Source: Gimesia aquarii (lineage in GTDB: Bacteria > Planctomycetota > Planctomycetia > Planctomycetales > Planctomycetaceae). Taken from it: a DNA stretch of 64,000 nt. The stretch covers positions 372,001 to 436,000 of the forward strand of contig NZ_CP037920.1 of assembly GCF_007748195.1 (NCBI RefSeq), read 5' to 3'. Positions within the stretch are counted from its first letter, which is position 1, and each line of letters begins with the position of its first letter. The notes below the pieces were generated by a model that did no database searches, was not told where the DNA came from, and was given only the letters and a program-made list of their open reading frames with translations. Both the position numbers and the translations under genes were made by a program. Of the stretch, positions 1 to 8,745 are shown in pieces.

Positions 1-1715
1 AACAGCACCTGGGTATGACACCTTATCCAGTGCAATATTTGGGCGCGTTTGCCATGCATGAAGGCGCGATTGCCGAAATGCAGACCGGCGAAGGTAAGAC
101 GTTGACTGCTGCATTAACACTTTGTCTAAATGCGCTACTCGATCAAGGAATTCATATTGCAACGGCCAATGATTATCTCGCCAAACGCGATGCTAATTGG
201 TTAAGTCCTGTCTATCACTCACTGGGAATGACAGTGGGAGTAATAACAGCTACTTCTTCGCTATCAGAGCGCCAGGCCGCATATGAGTGTGACATTACTT
301 ACGGAACCGCGCGAGAATTTGGCTTTGATTACTTACGAGATCTGCTTGCTTCTCCGGAGTTTGATACAATTATTTCTTCTCGACGTCGGCAGTTATTCGG
401 CCAGCGAGATCAACAAAGAGAACAAAAGTTTTTGAATTCTCGTAAGCCTTACATGGTGATTATCGATGAAGCAGACAGTATTTTGATTGATGAGGCGAGA
501 ACGCCATTGATCATAGGCCAAACCAATGCAATCGAAGAAGAACAATTGGCGGTTGCCTGCGAATGGAGTGCCGATCATGTTGCTAAACTGAAAGAAGAGG
601 TCCATTACATTGATCATGGACCACAGCGCGGAATGGAATTGACTGAAGCGGGGCGCCGTATTGTGCGTGAAACGTTATTGCAGAATGACGCACCTCCTGG
701 CCTTGAGACTGGAACTGCTTATCTTTCATCAGAACGAGCATTGCGGGTCCAGAACTATTTCCTGAAGGGCCGCGATTATGTGATCAGAGATGAAAAAGTT
801 GCAATAGTCGATGAATTTACCGGACGTATCTCTGAAGGTCGAATGTGGCAGAATGGCATTCATCAAGCAATTGAAGCGAAAGAGGGGCTCGATATCACAT
901 CACCCACAAAAGTGGGTGCGCAAACGACGGTGCAGGAATTATTCTCGCGTTATCCAAGGAGGGCAGGTATGACGGGTACTGCAGAGTCAGCAGCTGGTGA
1001 ACTAAAGAAAATCTATGATACTTCTGTGATTAAAATTCCCACGAATCTTCCTTCGAAACGTCAAGTACTCGCCGAGCAGGCGTTTTTGACAGCAGAAGAA
1101 AAATGGGCCGCCATTGTTAGTGAAACTATTGCAATGCAACGTCGAGGAAGGCCTGTGCTGATCGGTACTCGTTCTGTTAATCTGTCTAATCAATTATCAG
1201 CACAACTTTTGCAAGCAGGACTGGACCATGAAGTTTTGCACGCGTTGAATCATGAAAATGAAGCCGCCATCATTAAGCAGGCGGGACAGCCTGGTCGAAT
1301 CACTGTTGCGACTAACATGGCTGGCCGTGGTACTGATATCATTCTTGACCAAGAAGTAATCAAAAGTGGTGGTTTGCATGTGATTTGTTCAGAACTACAT
1401 GAATCTGCACGTATCGATCGACAATTGACAGGGCGTTCAGCACGTCAGGGAGATCCAGGTAGCGCACGAATCTTTCTATCATTCGAAGATGACATATTAA
1501 CTACTGGCTTGGGAATACAAAAATCGCAGGAGCTTTATTCCACTTATCGCGAGTCCAGCCAGGACCTGAAGACAGCCGTTCGTTATTTTTATCAAGCTCA
1601 AAAACGTGTTGAAAAACACCATGAACAGCAACGAGTTGAATTGGTGGATCGAATTAATCAACGCCGCCAAACGCTTCAGCAGATGGGGCAGCACGCCAAT
1701 CTCGACGTGCATTGA
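1..1715 (+). CDS. SecA-like preprotein translocase ATPase, short form (5' end outside window)
   Basis: SecA-family motor ATPase that would couple ATP hydrolysis to protein export at the membrane. The open frame runs off the left edge, so residues before the first in-window Met (base 15) are missing; that Met aligns with the internal GMR-x-Y-D-V-Q region of SecA, not a true start. Counting from it, Walker A GEGKT is at 25-29, the DEAD-type box with IDEADSILIDEARTPLI near 150-165, and the second motor domain carries GMTGTA, TNMAGRGTDI and GRSARQGDPGS. After the motor only about 80 residues remain, so much of the helical scaffold/wing region and the C-terminal zinc tail of housekeeping SecA are absent. 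It is probably an accessory paralogue rather than the essential SecA. It is convergent with the RND gene, 16 bases apart. Confidence 0.85.
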   Translation, partial: QHLGMTPYPVQYLGAFAMHEGAIAEMQTGEGKTLTAALTLCLNALLDQGIHIATANDYLAKRDANWLSPVYHSLGMTVGVITATSSLSERQAAYECDITYGTAREFGFDYLRDLLASPEFDTIISSRRRQLFGQRDQQREQKFLNSRKPYMVIIDEADSILIDEARTPLIIGQTNAIEEEQLAVACEWSADHVAKLKEEVHYIDHGPQRGMELTEAGRRIVRETLLQNDAPPGLETGTAYLSSERALRVQNYFLKGRDYVIRDEKVAIVDEFTGRISEGRMWQNGIHQAIEAKEGLDITSPTKVGAQTTVQELFSRYPRRAGMTGTAESAAGELKKIYDTSVIKIPTNLPSKRQVLAEQAFLTAEEKWAAIVSETIAMQRRGRPVLIGTRSVNLSNQLSAQLLQAGLDHEVLHALNHENEAAIIKQAGQPGRITVATNMAGRGTDIILDQEVIKSGGLHVICSELHESARIDRQLTGRSARQGDPGSARIFLSFEDDILTTGLGIQKSQELYSTYRESSQDLKTAVRYFYQAQKRVEKHHEQQRVELVDRINQRRQTLQQMGQHANLDVH

Positions 1716-1731
1716 CGCATTTGGCTCCAGA

Positions 1732-4071
1732 TTACTTTATAGAAAGTGGTGAAGAAGTAACGCTCAGTTTATTGGACAAGCCTTGTTTTGCGAACTGGAT
1801 GTGCTTCACAAAAGGCTGTATCAACATTGCAGGCAGGAATAACAAGTCGCCAATCAATGCGGTTGTGAGCAGTGCTAACATCATCCAGGCAAAGCGTTGT
1901 GTAGGGATAAAATCGCTAAATCCAAATACAAGTAATCCCAGTCCGCAAATAAACGTTGTATGAATCATCGCCCGTCCACAGTGTTTCAAGGCAGAGCGAA
2001 CTGCTTCTTCACTGGAACGGTTCAACGATTTTTCTCTACGGAACCATGCCAGGAAATGTAACGTGTCATCAATGGCAATTCCCAGGGCGACGCTGGCAGT
2101 CATTACTGCTCCGATATCCAATGGGATATCCAGCCAACCCATCAAACCAAAAACAACGACTATGGGGAAAACATTGGGTAGCATGCTCAATAATCCAGTC
2201 CAGAGGCTACGTTGTACAATTATGATGACCAGCGCCACCAGTATAAAAGCAGTCGTAAAGCTCCGGGTGAGATCTTGTAGAATCAATTGCTGAACTGTAT
2301 GAATCAAAGGCATAATTCCGGTGTAATATGCCGTCAATTGCACACCTTGTTCATCATACTTTTCAAGTTCGGGCTGCAAAGTCGTTTTTAGTTTATTTAA
2401 AGCAGCCCCATAGTCAATTTTATCGAGCGCGGGAACCCGCGCACTGATTCGCCACGATTCTTTACCATCGGTATCCGACAGATATACGGAATTCACGATA
2501 GCCTTCCGGTTTTCTTCCAGCTTTTTATTTGTGACGACTTTTCTAAAGATTGATTCAAAACCATTATGTTTGACTGGGTTTGGACCAAATGTCGCTGCCG
2601 ACATTGTGCCTGTATATCCATCAATATTTTTTATTGTTTTTTCAATATTGTCGATGATCCGCAGTCGCTGCAAAAATGTTTTCTTACACTCAGAACCAAA
2701 TTCTATGACGACTTCAACAGGAATCAATGGTCCCATTCGATCTTCGTTGAACTGGTAATCTTTCAGGACCTGGCTTCCTTCTGGAAACAGCGAAGGAACA
2801 TCAACTGAAGATCGAATAGAAAGTAAGCCATAAGCCGAAATGGTCATCAGCATTAATGCTGACAGGAAAACAGGAACAGAATACCGTTCCAGCCAGTTCG
2901 GTAATTTTTCCATCCAGGATGAGATTCTGGTAAAATATTTTGGAGTCGTCTTAGTTTGACCTTCCTGATTGTACTTCAAGATTTGCTGTGGTGGCCATAG
3001 CTGCATTGCTCCAGGTAAGATCAGCAACAGGACACCCAGCGTGATTACTAAGCCTAAAGAAGCTAAAAGACCAAATAACGCGATAGGAAAAATCTGGCTG
3101 ACCATTAACGATCCCAGACCAATGGCTGTAGTTACAGCAGCCAGTAGACACGGTTTCCAACCTTTGGAAAAACCATTCTGAACCGCTGTTTTTGCTTCGA
3201 CCTTAGACTTGGCACTCGTCGCAAACAGTTCATCGTAATAGTAGTTTACTAAGTGAACGCCCGCTGAAATGGTTAGTACAAAAACCAGCGAAGGCATAAT
3301 AATCAAAACGGCATCCAGAGGCGCTCCAATGAAATAGACCATTGAGAGTACGAGTCCCTGACCAAACAAACCTGCCAGGAGGATCGTTCCCGTGAGCATC
3401 CAGGAACGGATACAAAGCCAGCATAAACCGGTTGCTAGGATAGCAGACAAAGCGCCAAACAGATTCACACTGTGAATACTCGCCCGATCAATGGCCACAC
3501 CATCTACGGGAGGGCCTGTGATATGGAAGTCTTTTCGTGGCAAATGACAGACTTCTTCCGCTACAGTAAGTACATGTTCTATCGATTTTTTACGTAATTC
3601 ATTTCCACGGTGAGTCAGAATAATTACCGCGCAACTGTCATTCAGGTTTTTACCAACCAGGACTCCCTCCAAACGCGCTACTGCTTCGTCTCGTGAGAGT
3701 TTGAGTGGAGGAGATGTTAAACTTTTTACGGTTCCTGCTCCGCTAACAATACGGTCAAACAATGAAGCATGTGTCTCGCCAAAATTCGTAGTACGCGGCG
3801 CAGATAATGCTTCTTCTAGTTTGAGGAGTCGTGGATCGTCTACAGAACATCCAGGCCAACTAATTAAGATCAGGTCGTTACTTTCAAAGTCCTTTGTAAA
3901 CCGATCATAGTCCAACCGGGATTGCATGAAAGGCGGTGCCCACTTTTCAGGAGCAATGCACATGCTTTCGACACTTTGATGCGCACCATAAATGAGAAAT
4001 GGTGTTAATATCACCAAAACAAGAACAGTGACGACGTAGCGGCGAATATAACGAGGATTTCGAGAACTCAT
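1732..4071 (-). CDS. RND/MMPL-family exporter
   Basis: Inner-membrane transporter of the resistance-nodulation-division superfamily, MMPL type, about 779 residues. The N terminus has one membrane segment, then a periplasmic loop, a block of five or six hydrophobic helices (around LSAILATGLCWLCI and following), a second large periplasmic loop, and a second helix block. The second block holds GIAIDDTLHFLAWF, matching the conserved Gly/Asp-containing RND helix. The frame extends to a GTG at 4101; I prefer the ATG at 4071 (MSSRNPRY) because the basic residues then sit just before the first helix, though neither has a good Shine-Dalgarno. No periplasmic adaptor or outer-membrane partner is adjacent, so a lipid or hopanoid exporter-like role is as likely as drug efflux. 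The substrate cannot be told. Confidence 0.85.
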   Translation of the reverse strand: MSSRNPRYIRRYVVTVLVLVILTPFLIYGAHQSVESMCIAPEKWAPPFMQSRLDYDRFTKDFESNDLILISWPGCSVDDPRLLKLEEALSAPRTTNFGETHASLFDRIVSGAGTVKSLTSPPLKLSRDEAVARLEGVLVGKNLNDSCAVIILTHRGNELRKKSIEHVLTVAEEVCHLPRKDFHITGPPVDGVAIDRASIHSVNLFGALSAILATGLCWLCIRSWMLTGTILLAGLFGQGLVLSMVYFIGAPLDAVLIIMPSLVFVLTISAGVHLVNYYYDELFATSAKSKVEAKTAVQNGFSKGWKPCLLAAVTTAIGLGSLMVSQIFPIALFGLLASLGLVITLGVLLLILPGAMQLWPPQQILKYNQEGQTKTTPKYFTRISSWMEKLPNWLERYSVPVFLSALMLMTISAYGLLSIRSSVDVPSLFPEGSQVLKDYQFNEDRMGPLIPVEVVIEFGSECKKTFLQRLRIIDNIEKTIKNIDGYTGTMSAATFGPNPVKHNGFESIFRKVVTNKKLEENRKAIVNSVYLSDTDGKESWRISARVPALDKIDYGAALNKLKTTLQPELEKYDEQGVQLTAYYTGIMPLIHTVQQLILQDLTRSFTTAFILVALVIIIVQRSLWTGLLSMLPNVFPIVVVFGLMGWLDIPLDIGAVMTASVALGIAIDDTLHFLAWFRREKSLNRSSEEAVRSALKHCGRAMIHTTFICGLGLLVFGFSDFIPTQRFAWMMLALLTTALIGDLLFLPAMLIQPFVKHIQFAKQGLSNKLSVTSSPLSIK

Positions 4072-4390
4072 GGGACCATCTTTGTGAGAGGAAACAAACA
4101 CAGATCACTGGGTACGTCTGGTGCATCCAGCCCATCCGTACACAGCAAGTCTAGCTCACGACTTTCCATGCGTCTGGAAAAAAGATAGTCTTTTTGTAGT
4201 CTCTTTGGTTTGTGCAATCAGCACAATTGGTACGAGCGTGCTATTCGTCAAAGGAATGGCCAGATCTAAGTTTTGATCAGGACATAATGAATCTGTTGGA
4301 GGGAGGTTGGTCGTGTTAGAAATTGTTTGACCATTTGAAGATTTGTGCAATTCATTATGATGATGGAAGCACAAATCTCCCGAGCGTGGA
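4072..4390. other. Intergenic, no gene seen
   Basis: About 320 bases upstream of the RND gene and downstream of the nucleotide-sugar dehydratase gene, both on the minus strand. A 72-codon minus-strand frame exists here, but it has no ribosome site, no hydrophobic or domain-like pattern and unremarkable composition, so I do not call it. The region presumably holds the RND promoter, but no convincing -35/-10 pair was found. Confidence 0.5.
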
Positions 4391-6307
4391 TTAAGCGGCT
4401 CTTTTTAAAGGCTCTTCACCATGCGTAGTATAAGTAGACTGAAATTCTGGTAGAATTCTTTGAATTTCTTGCAGAATCAGATCCGAAGGTAGCTCGGTGA
4501 GCTCAGAAAGTCGTTGAAATGCTTCATGAATGAATTGTTCGCTGAAATTGACTTTTTCAGCGACCATAATTTTGGGATGGCATGTAGGTACGTGCTTTTC
4601 TCCATCCACATGTAATTCTTCATAGAGCTTTTCGCCGGGACGCAATCCCGTAAATTCAATTTCGATATCTTCGCCTAGTTTCAAACCGGATAAACGAACC
4701 AGGTCTGCAGCCAGATCAATAATACGAACAGGTTCTCCCATATCGAGCACAAAAATTTCTCCACCGCGTCCCATAGCGCCTGCTTGAATTACTAATTGAG
4801 AAGCTTCTGGAATCGTCATGAAGTAACGTTGCATTCGAGCGTCTGTTACCGAAATGGGGCCACCATTCTGAATTTGTTGAGTAAAAATCGGCACAACACT
4901 GCCTGTTGAACCTAGAACATTCCCAAAACGTACGGTCACAAAATGACACTTTGATTGTGCAGCCAGAGATTGGACATAGAGTTCAGCAATCCGTTTGTTG
5001 GCCCCCATCACATTGGTTGGGTTGACAGCCTTGTCTGATGAAATCATCACGAAAGTGCCAACTTCAAACTCCTCTGCCAGGTCTGCCAGATGTTTCGTTG
5101 CGAGTGCGATGTTTTTGACAGCTTCTCCGGGATTACTTTCCATAAGTGGAACATGTTTATAAGCTGCCGCGTGAAATAGAATATCAGGCTGGTACTCTTG
5201 CATCACGGCTCGCATTCGCTTTGAGTCGTTAATATCCGCGATAACAACATCAAATCGTCTATCATATCCCAGTTTGGATAATTCACGTTCCAGAAAGAAC
5301 TGACTGTTTTCAGTTCGGTCTACCAGAATCAGTTTCTTGGGAGAAAACTGCATTAGCTGACGGCAAATTTCTGATCCAATACTTCCTGCACTACCTGTTA
5401 CCATCAAGACTCGGTTGTCCATCCAATTAGAAATATTTTGCATGTCGAGTTGAACAGGTTCTCGTCCTAACAGGTCTTCAATACAAACAGGACGTGGTTT
5501 CATTTCAACTTTACCAGACAGTAATTGTTGATAGCTCGGGAGTACTTGAACCTGAATACCGACTGAATTACCATCCTCAACAAGTTGACGAACTGTCTTA
5601 CCCGGAATTTCATCAGCTGGTAGTAGAATGTCTGAAACTTCATATCTTTGTGCCAGAGAACACATCTCCTGCAAAGATCCAAGAACAGGAACCCCATTAA
5701 TTCGCGTTCCAATTCGGTTTGTATGATCATCCAGAAAACCAACGACGTTCAAACATGATTTTTTATTCCGTTCGATCGTTCGGAGCAAGTAAGCACCAGA
5801 TTCATTAGCGCCGATAATGAACGCAGGTCTGCAATCACTTTGCTGGCGAAAAATGCGACTGCTGTCTTGAACTAAGCGAATTCCGGCACAAAATCCGCAA
5901 ACGGTCAAAATAGTGCAACCCCAGTCAATTAGAAATACAGAACGGGGAATCATGATATTGGGGAAAATCAGATAATCGACTAATGCCAGGCCTGCTGAAC
6001 TCAGCGTGACTGCTTTGGCGAGATTGACCAGATCCAGAACAGTAATGTAGCGGCTTCGTATTTTATAAACACCGCTACTCCAGAATGTGAATGTTTTCAA
6101 ACCGACAGCCCAGAAGACAGTCGAACGAAACATTCGAAAGCCATTTTCCCCTAATACACCATCAACATTGAGTTGGCTCTCAAAGCGCAGCCAAAACGAG
6201 AGGTAGTAAATCGCACAAAAAATCGGCAAAAATACCACCATCCAAAAGACCTGGCGATGTGTTACTCTAAATTTTTGTAGCCAATTTGGCTTTGTTTTGG
6301 AGCCCAA
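4391..6307 (-). CDS. Membrane-bound nucleoside-diphosphate-sugar epimerase/dehydratase (CapD/WbpM family)
   Basis: Long-form polysaccharide biosynthesis enzyme of the CapD/WbpM/PglF type, which converts UDP-GlcNAc-like sugars into 4-keto-6-deoxy intermediates for surface glycans. At 638 residues it matches the usual 600-670. Four hydrophobic segments lie in residues about 18-140, a first Rossmann-like region (FIIGANESGAYLLR) near 155-170, and the catalytic SDR domain begins at VTGSAGSIGSE near 300 with the NAD-binding glycine motif. It continues through ISSDKAVNPTNVMGANKR and RFGNVLGSTGSV. The start is a TTG (bases 6305-6307), supported by an AGGAG-type site 9-10 bases upstream and the lack of a sensible ATG before the first helix. 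No glycosyltransferases or flippase are adjacent, so the glycan made is unknown. Confidence 0.88.
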   Translation of the reverse strand: MGSKTKPNWLQKFRVTHRQVFWMVVFLPIFCAIYYLSFWLRFESQLNVDGVLGENGFRMFRSTVFWAVGLKTFTFWSSGVYKIRSRYITVLDLVNLAKAVTLSSAGLALVDYLIFPNIMIPRSVFLIDWGCTILTVCGFCAGIRLVQDSSRIFRQQSDCRPAFIIGANESGAYLLRTIERNKKSCLNVVGFLDDHTNRIGTRINGVPVLGSLQEMCSLAQRYEVSDILLPADEIPGKTVRQLVEDGNSVGIQVQVLPSYQQLLSGKVEMKPRPVCIEDLLGREPVQLDMQNISNWMDNRVLMVTGSAGSIGSEICRQLMQFSPKKLILVDRTENSQFFLERELSKLGYDRRFDVVIADINDSKRMRAVMQEYQPDILFHAAAYKHVPLMESNPGEAVKNIALATKHLADLAEEFEVGTFVMISSDKAVNPTNVMGANKRIAELYVQSLAAQSKCHFVTVRFGNVLGSTGSVVPIFTQQIQNGGPISVTDARMQRYFMTIPEASQLVIQAGAMGRGGEIFVLDMGEPVRIIDLAADLVRLSGLKLGEDIEIEFTGLRPGEKLYEELHVDGEKHVPTCHPKIMVAEKVNFSEQFIHEAFQRLSELTELPSDLILQEIQRILPEFQSTYTTHGEEPLKRAA

Positions 6308-6684
6308 CCTTTAACTCCTAAAGTTGCGAGTTTCTAATCAAAATACATTACGAAACAAGCGGTGTGTACAAAGGGCTACTTTCGCTTGCAGAAAGTTTGG
6401 AGATGGACAGGGTTAATAACAATTTTTAGTATTTTCAGTCAACATCAAGTTTAATAAGAACAATGCAGTAAATACCTTGTCTTTATTATTAAGCAGAATT
6501 TTCATTCGATTATCCTGATATTTGATTTTTGATGAGACTCTCACTAAACCTAAACTTATCAAGCCTTTAAATGACTTATAAGGTAGCTATTTCAAACAAG
6601 TCGCTTTTCTGATTTTAGTTAACTATGATAAAGCCTCAATCAATAGTGTGATTTGATTCAACCTCGTAACCTGTAAGGTGTACC
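6308..6684. other. Divergent intergenic region, no gene seen
   Basis: An AT-rich 377-base gap between the divergently transcribed dehydratase gene and the amidotransferase gene, so promoters for both should lie here. A TATGAT hexamer at 6624-6629 could be a -10 for the plus-strand gene, but no matching -35 is visible. No hairpin or short ORF with a ribosome site was found. Confidence 0.4.
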
Positions 6685-7290
6685 GTGCTATTTGTTCTCG
6701 ATAACTACGATTCTTTTACCTATAACCTTGTCCAACGGTTCGGGGAAATAGATCCTTCATTGGATATACAGGTTGTTCGTAACAATCAGACATCGATTGA
6801 AGAAGTGGAACAGCGCTCCCCGGAAAAGATTATTATTTCTCCGGGCCCTTGCACTCCTCGCGAGGCAGGGCTTTCCAAAGAGTTGATTCAATATTTCGCT
6901 GGAAAAGTCCCCATTCTTGGCGTTTGCCTGGGACATCAATGTATTGCTGAAGTATTTGGTGCAAAAGTCATTCGTGCGAATCGGCTGATGCATGGAAAAG
7001 TGTCCCTGGTTCACCATGATGGAACTGGTGTTTTTCAAAATCTCCCTTCTCCTTTTCAAGCAACACGATACCACAGTTTGATTGTTCCAGAAGCTTCTTT
7101 CTCAGATGAGCTTGAAATCAGTGCTTGGGTAGAAGAAGAGGGATATCCCAAAGAAATCATGGGAATCCGCCATCAAAAGTATTCTGTGCATGGGGTTCAA
7201 TTTCATCCTGAAAGCTTTCTTACCATGGAGGGAGTCACACTATTGAAAAATTTCCTCCAACTTCCAGCAGAACAACTAACCAATGCTTGA
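6685..7290 (+). CDS. trpG/pabA: Glutamine amidotransferase, anthranilate/aminodeoxychorismate synthase component II
   Basis: Class I glutaminase subunit that feeds ammonia from glutamine to a chorismate-using partner for tryptophan or folate synthesis. The 201 residues match the family. The N-terminal FVLDNYDSFTYNLVQ and oxyanion segment IIISPGPCTP are typical. The nucleophile is Cys81 in GVCLGHQCIAE, and the His-Glu dyad is in VQFHPESFLT. It starts at GTG with AAGGTG a few bases upstream. The synthase component I is not in the window, so TrpG versus PabA (or dual use) cannot be decided. It sits 23 bases upstream of moeA and is probably cotranscribed with it. Confidence 0.92.
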   Translation: MLFVLDNYDSFTYNLVQRFGEIDPSLDIQVVRNNQTSIEEVEQRSPEKIIISPGPCTPREAGLSKELIQYFAGKVPILGVCLGHQCIAEVFGAKVIRANRLMHGKVSLVHHDGTGVFQNLPSPFQATRYHSLIVPEASFSDELEISAWVEEEGYPKEIMGIRHQKYSVHGVQFHPESFLTMEGVTLLKNFLQLPAEQLTNA

Positions 7291-7313
7291 ACAGTATAAG
7301 GAAGAGATCTAGC

Positions 7314-8528
7314 ATGCTGAGTGTTCAAGAGGCGTTTCACCTGATTTTGCAAACGGTAAAGCCAGTTACCCCACATCAGTGTTCATTGCTTGAAGCCTAT
7401 CACTGCGTACTTGCGGAGGGAACCGTCAGTGATGTGAACGTCCCCCCATTTGATAAAGCTTTGATGGATGGGTTTGCAGTCAGAAGTGCTGATTTACCGA
7501 CCGGTGAGGCAACACTGCAAATTCAGGAAACAATCTATGCTGGCAGTGTTCCAACGTTACCTCTGCAAGCGGGACAAACTTCGCAAATTATGACCGGCGC
7601 TCCCCTTCCAGAAGGAGCAGATGCTGTCGTTCAAATTGAACATTGTATAATTAATGAAAAGCAACAGGCCGTACAAATTGAAACATCTCCGGTAACTCCC
7701 GGAAAAAATATGCTCTATCGATCCTCTGTACTCGAAGCCGGTGCCACTGTGCTTGAAGCGGGGACATTTCTCAGACCTCAGGAAATAGGAGCCTTAGCAG
7801 AAACAGGTAGTCCCTTTGTTTCTGTACGGCGTGCTCCAAGTCTTGCTATTTTGGCAACCGGCGACGAACTGGTTCCACCAGAGCAACCACCTCAACCGGG
7901 ACAGATCCGTAACTCAAATGAAATCATGTTACACACACAAATTGTCCAATCACAGGCAAATGCGATTCCCCTCGGAATCGCACGTGATGAACGAAATCAT
8001 TTAAGAGAAAAAATTCTTGAAGGTTTAAAGAGCGATTTTCTCTTACTCTCAGGTGGTGTTTCTGCAGGTACACTAGACTTGGTTCCTTCGGAACTACAGG
8101 CAGCTGGTGTGCGACAGGTGTTTCATAAAGTAAATTTGAAGCCGGGAAAACCACTCTGGTTTGGAATTCTTGAGGAAGCAAACCGAACTCCCTGTTATAT
8201 TTTTGGATTACCCGGAAACCCGGTCAGTAGCATGGTTTGCTTTGAATTATTTGTAAAATTGGCGATTCGACAATTCATGGGTTTTCCCACACCAGAAGCG
8301 GTTCCTGTGCAAGCTCGTTTGCAATTCGAATTTCAATCTAAAGGAAACCGTCCGATGTATCACCCCGCTCAGGTTGAGTGGAAAGATGGTGAAGCCATTG
8401 TTTCTCCCCTGAAAACCTTAGGTTCAGCCGACTTACGTTCAACGGTAAACGCGAATGCCGTCGCTTTGTTTCCTGCTGGAAATCAGCTTTATCAGGCAGG
8501 TGATAAGGTTGATACTTTTTTATGGTAG
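7314..8528 (+). CDS. moeA: Molybdopterin molybdenumtransferase MoeA
   Basis: Inserts molybdate into adenylylated molybdopterin in the last step of molybdenum-cofactor synthesis in the cytoplasm. About 404 residues, the usual length. Visible signatures are PPFDKALMDGFAVR near the N terminus, the MoeA/MogA-like central domain with ILATGDELV, LLSGGVSAGTLDLVP and the KPGKPLWFG/GLPGNPVSSM block, then the small C-terminal beta domain. The open frame extends upstream to a TTG at 7287, but the ATG at 7314 has AAGGAAGAG 8-15 bases ahead, so I start there. No other Mo-cofactor gene lies nearby. Confidence 0.93.
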   Translation: MLSVQEAFHLILQTVKPVTPHQCSLLEAYHCVLAEGTVSDVNVPPFDKALMDGFAVRSADLPTGEATLQIQETIYAGSVPTLPLQAGQTSQIMTGAPLPEGADAVVQIEHCIINEKQQAVQIETSPVTPGKNMLYRSSVLEAGATVLEAGTFLRPQEIGALAETGSPFVSVRRAPSLAILATGDELVPPEQPPQPGQIRNSNEIMLHTQIVQSQANAIPLGIARDERNHLREKILEGLKSDFLLLSGGVSAGTLDLVPSELQAAGVRQVFHKVNLKPGKPLWFGILEEANRTPCYIFGLPGNPVSSMVCFELFVKLAIRQFMGFPTPEAVPVQARLQFEFQSKGNRPMYHPAQVEWKDGEAIVSPLKTLGSADLRSTVNANAVALFPAGNQLYQAGDKVDTFLW

Positions 8529-8605
8529 TAGCAGTTTCTCCCAGAATTGATCTACTCTGAAATGACTGTTTTCAGTAAAAATCACCTTGATCAGAGTCAA
8601 AATCA

Positions 8606-8632
8606 GGCCATTTTTCTGGAATGGCCCTATTT
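8606..8632 (+). terminator. Possible terminator after moeA
   Basis: Perfect 7-bp stem GGCCATT (8606-8612) with AATGGCC (8620-8626) and a 7-base loop, followed by the weak T-rich run CTATTTT. It sits 78 bases after the moeA stop. The short tail makes it a modest candidate. Confidence 0.4.
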
Positions 8633-8745
8633 TGGATCATAAAAGTCGCGTAGTAAGTAGTAGAGATTTAGTTGGAACATGACGTTTCACTCACTGAGGT
8701 TTTAAAAAACCTAATTTTTAAGATCAGATTCCAAGGACGGAAATC

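Noticed and set aside
4156..4374. 72-codon minus-strand frame upstream of the RND gene
   Set aside because: No ribosome site, no domain or hydrophobic pattern, and position fits an intergenic promoter region.
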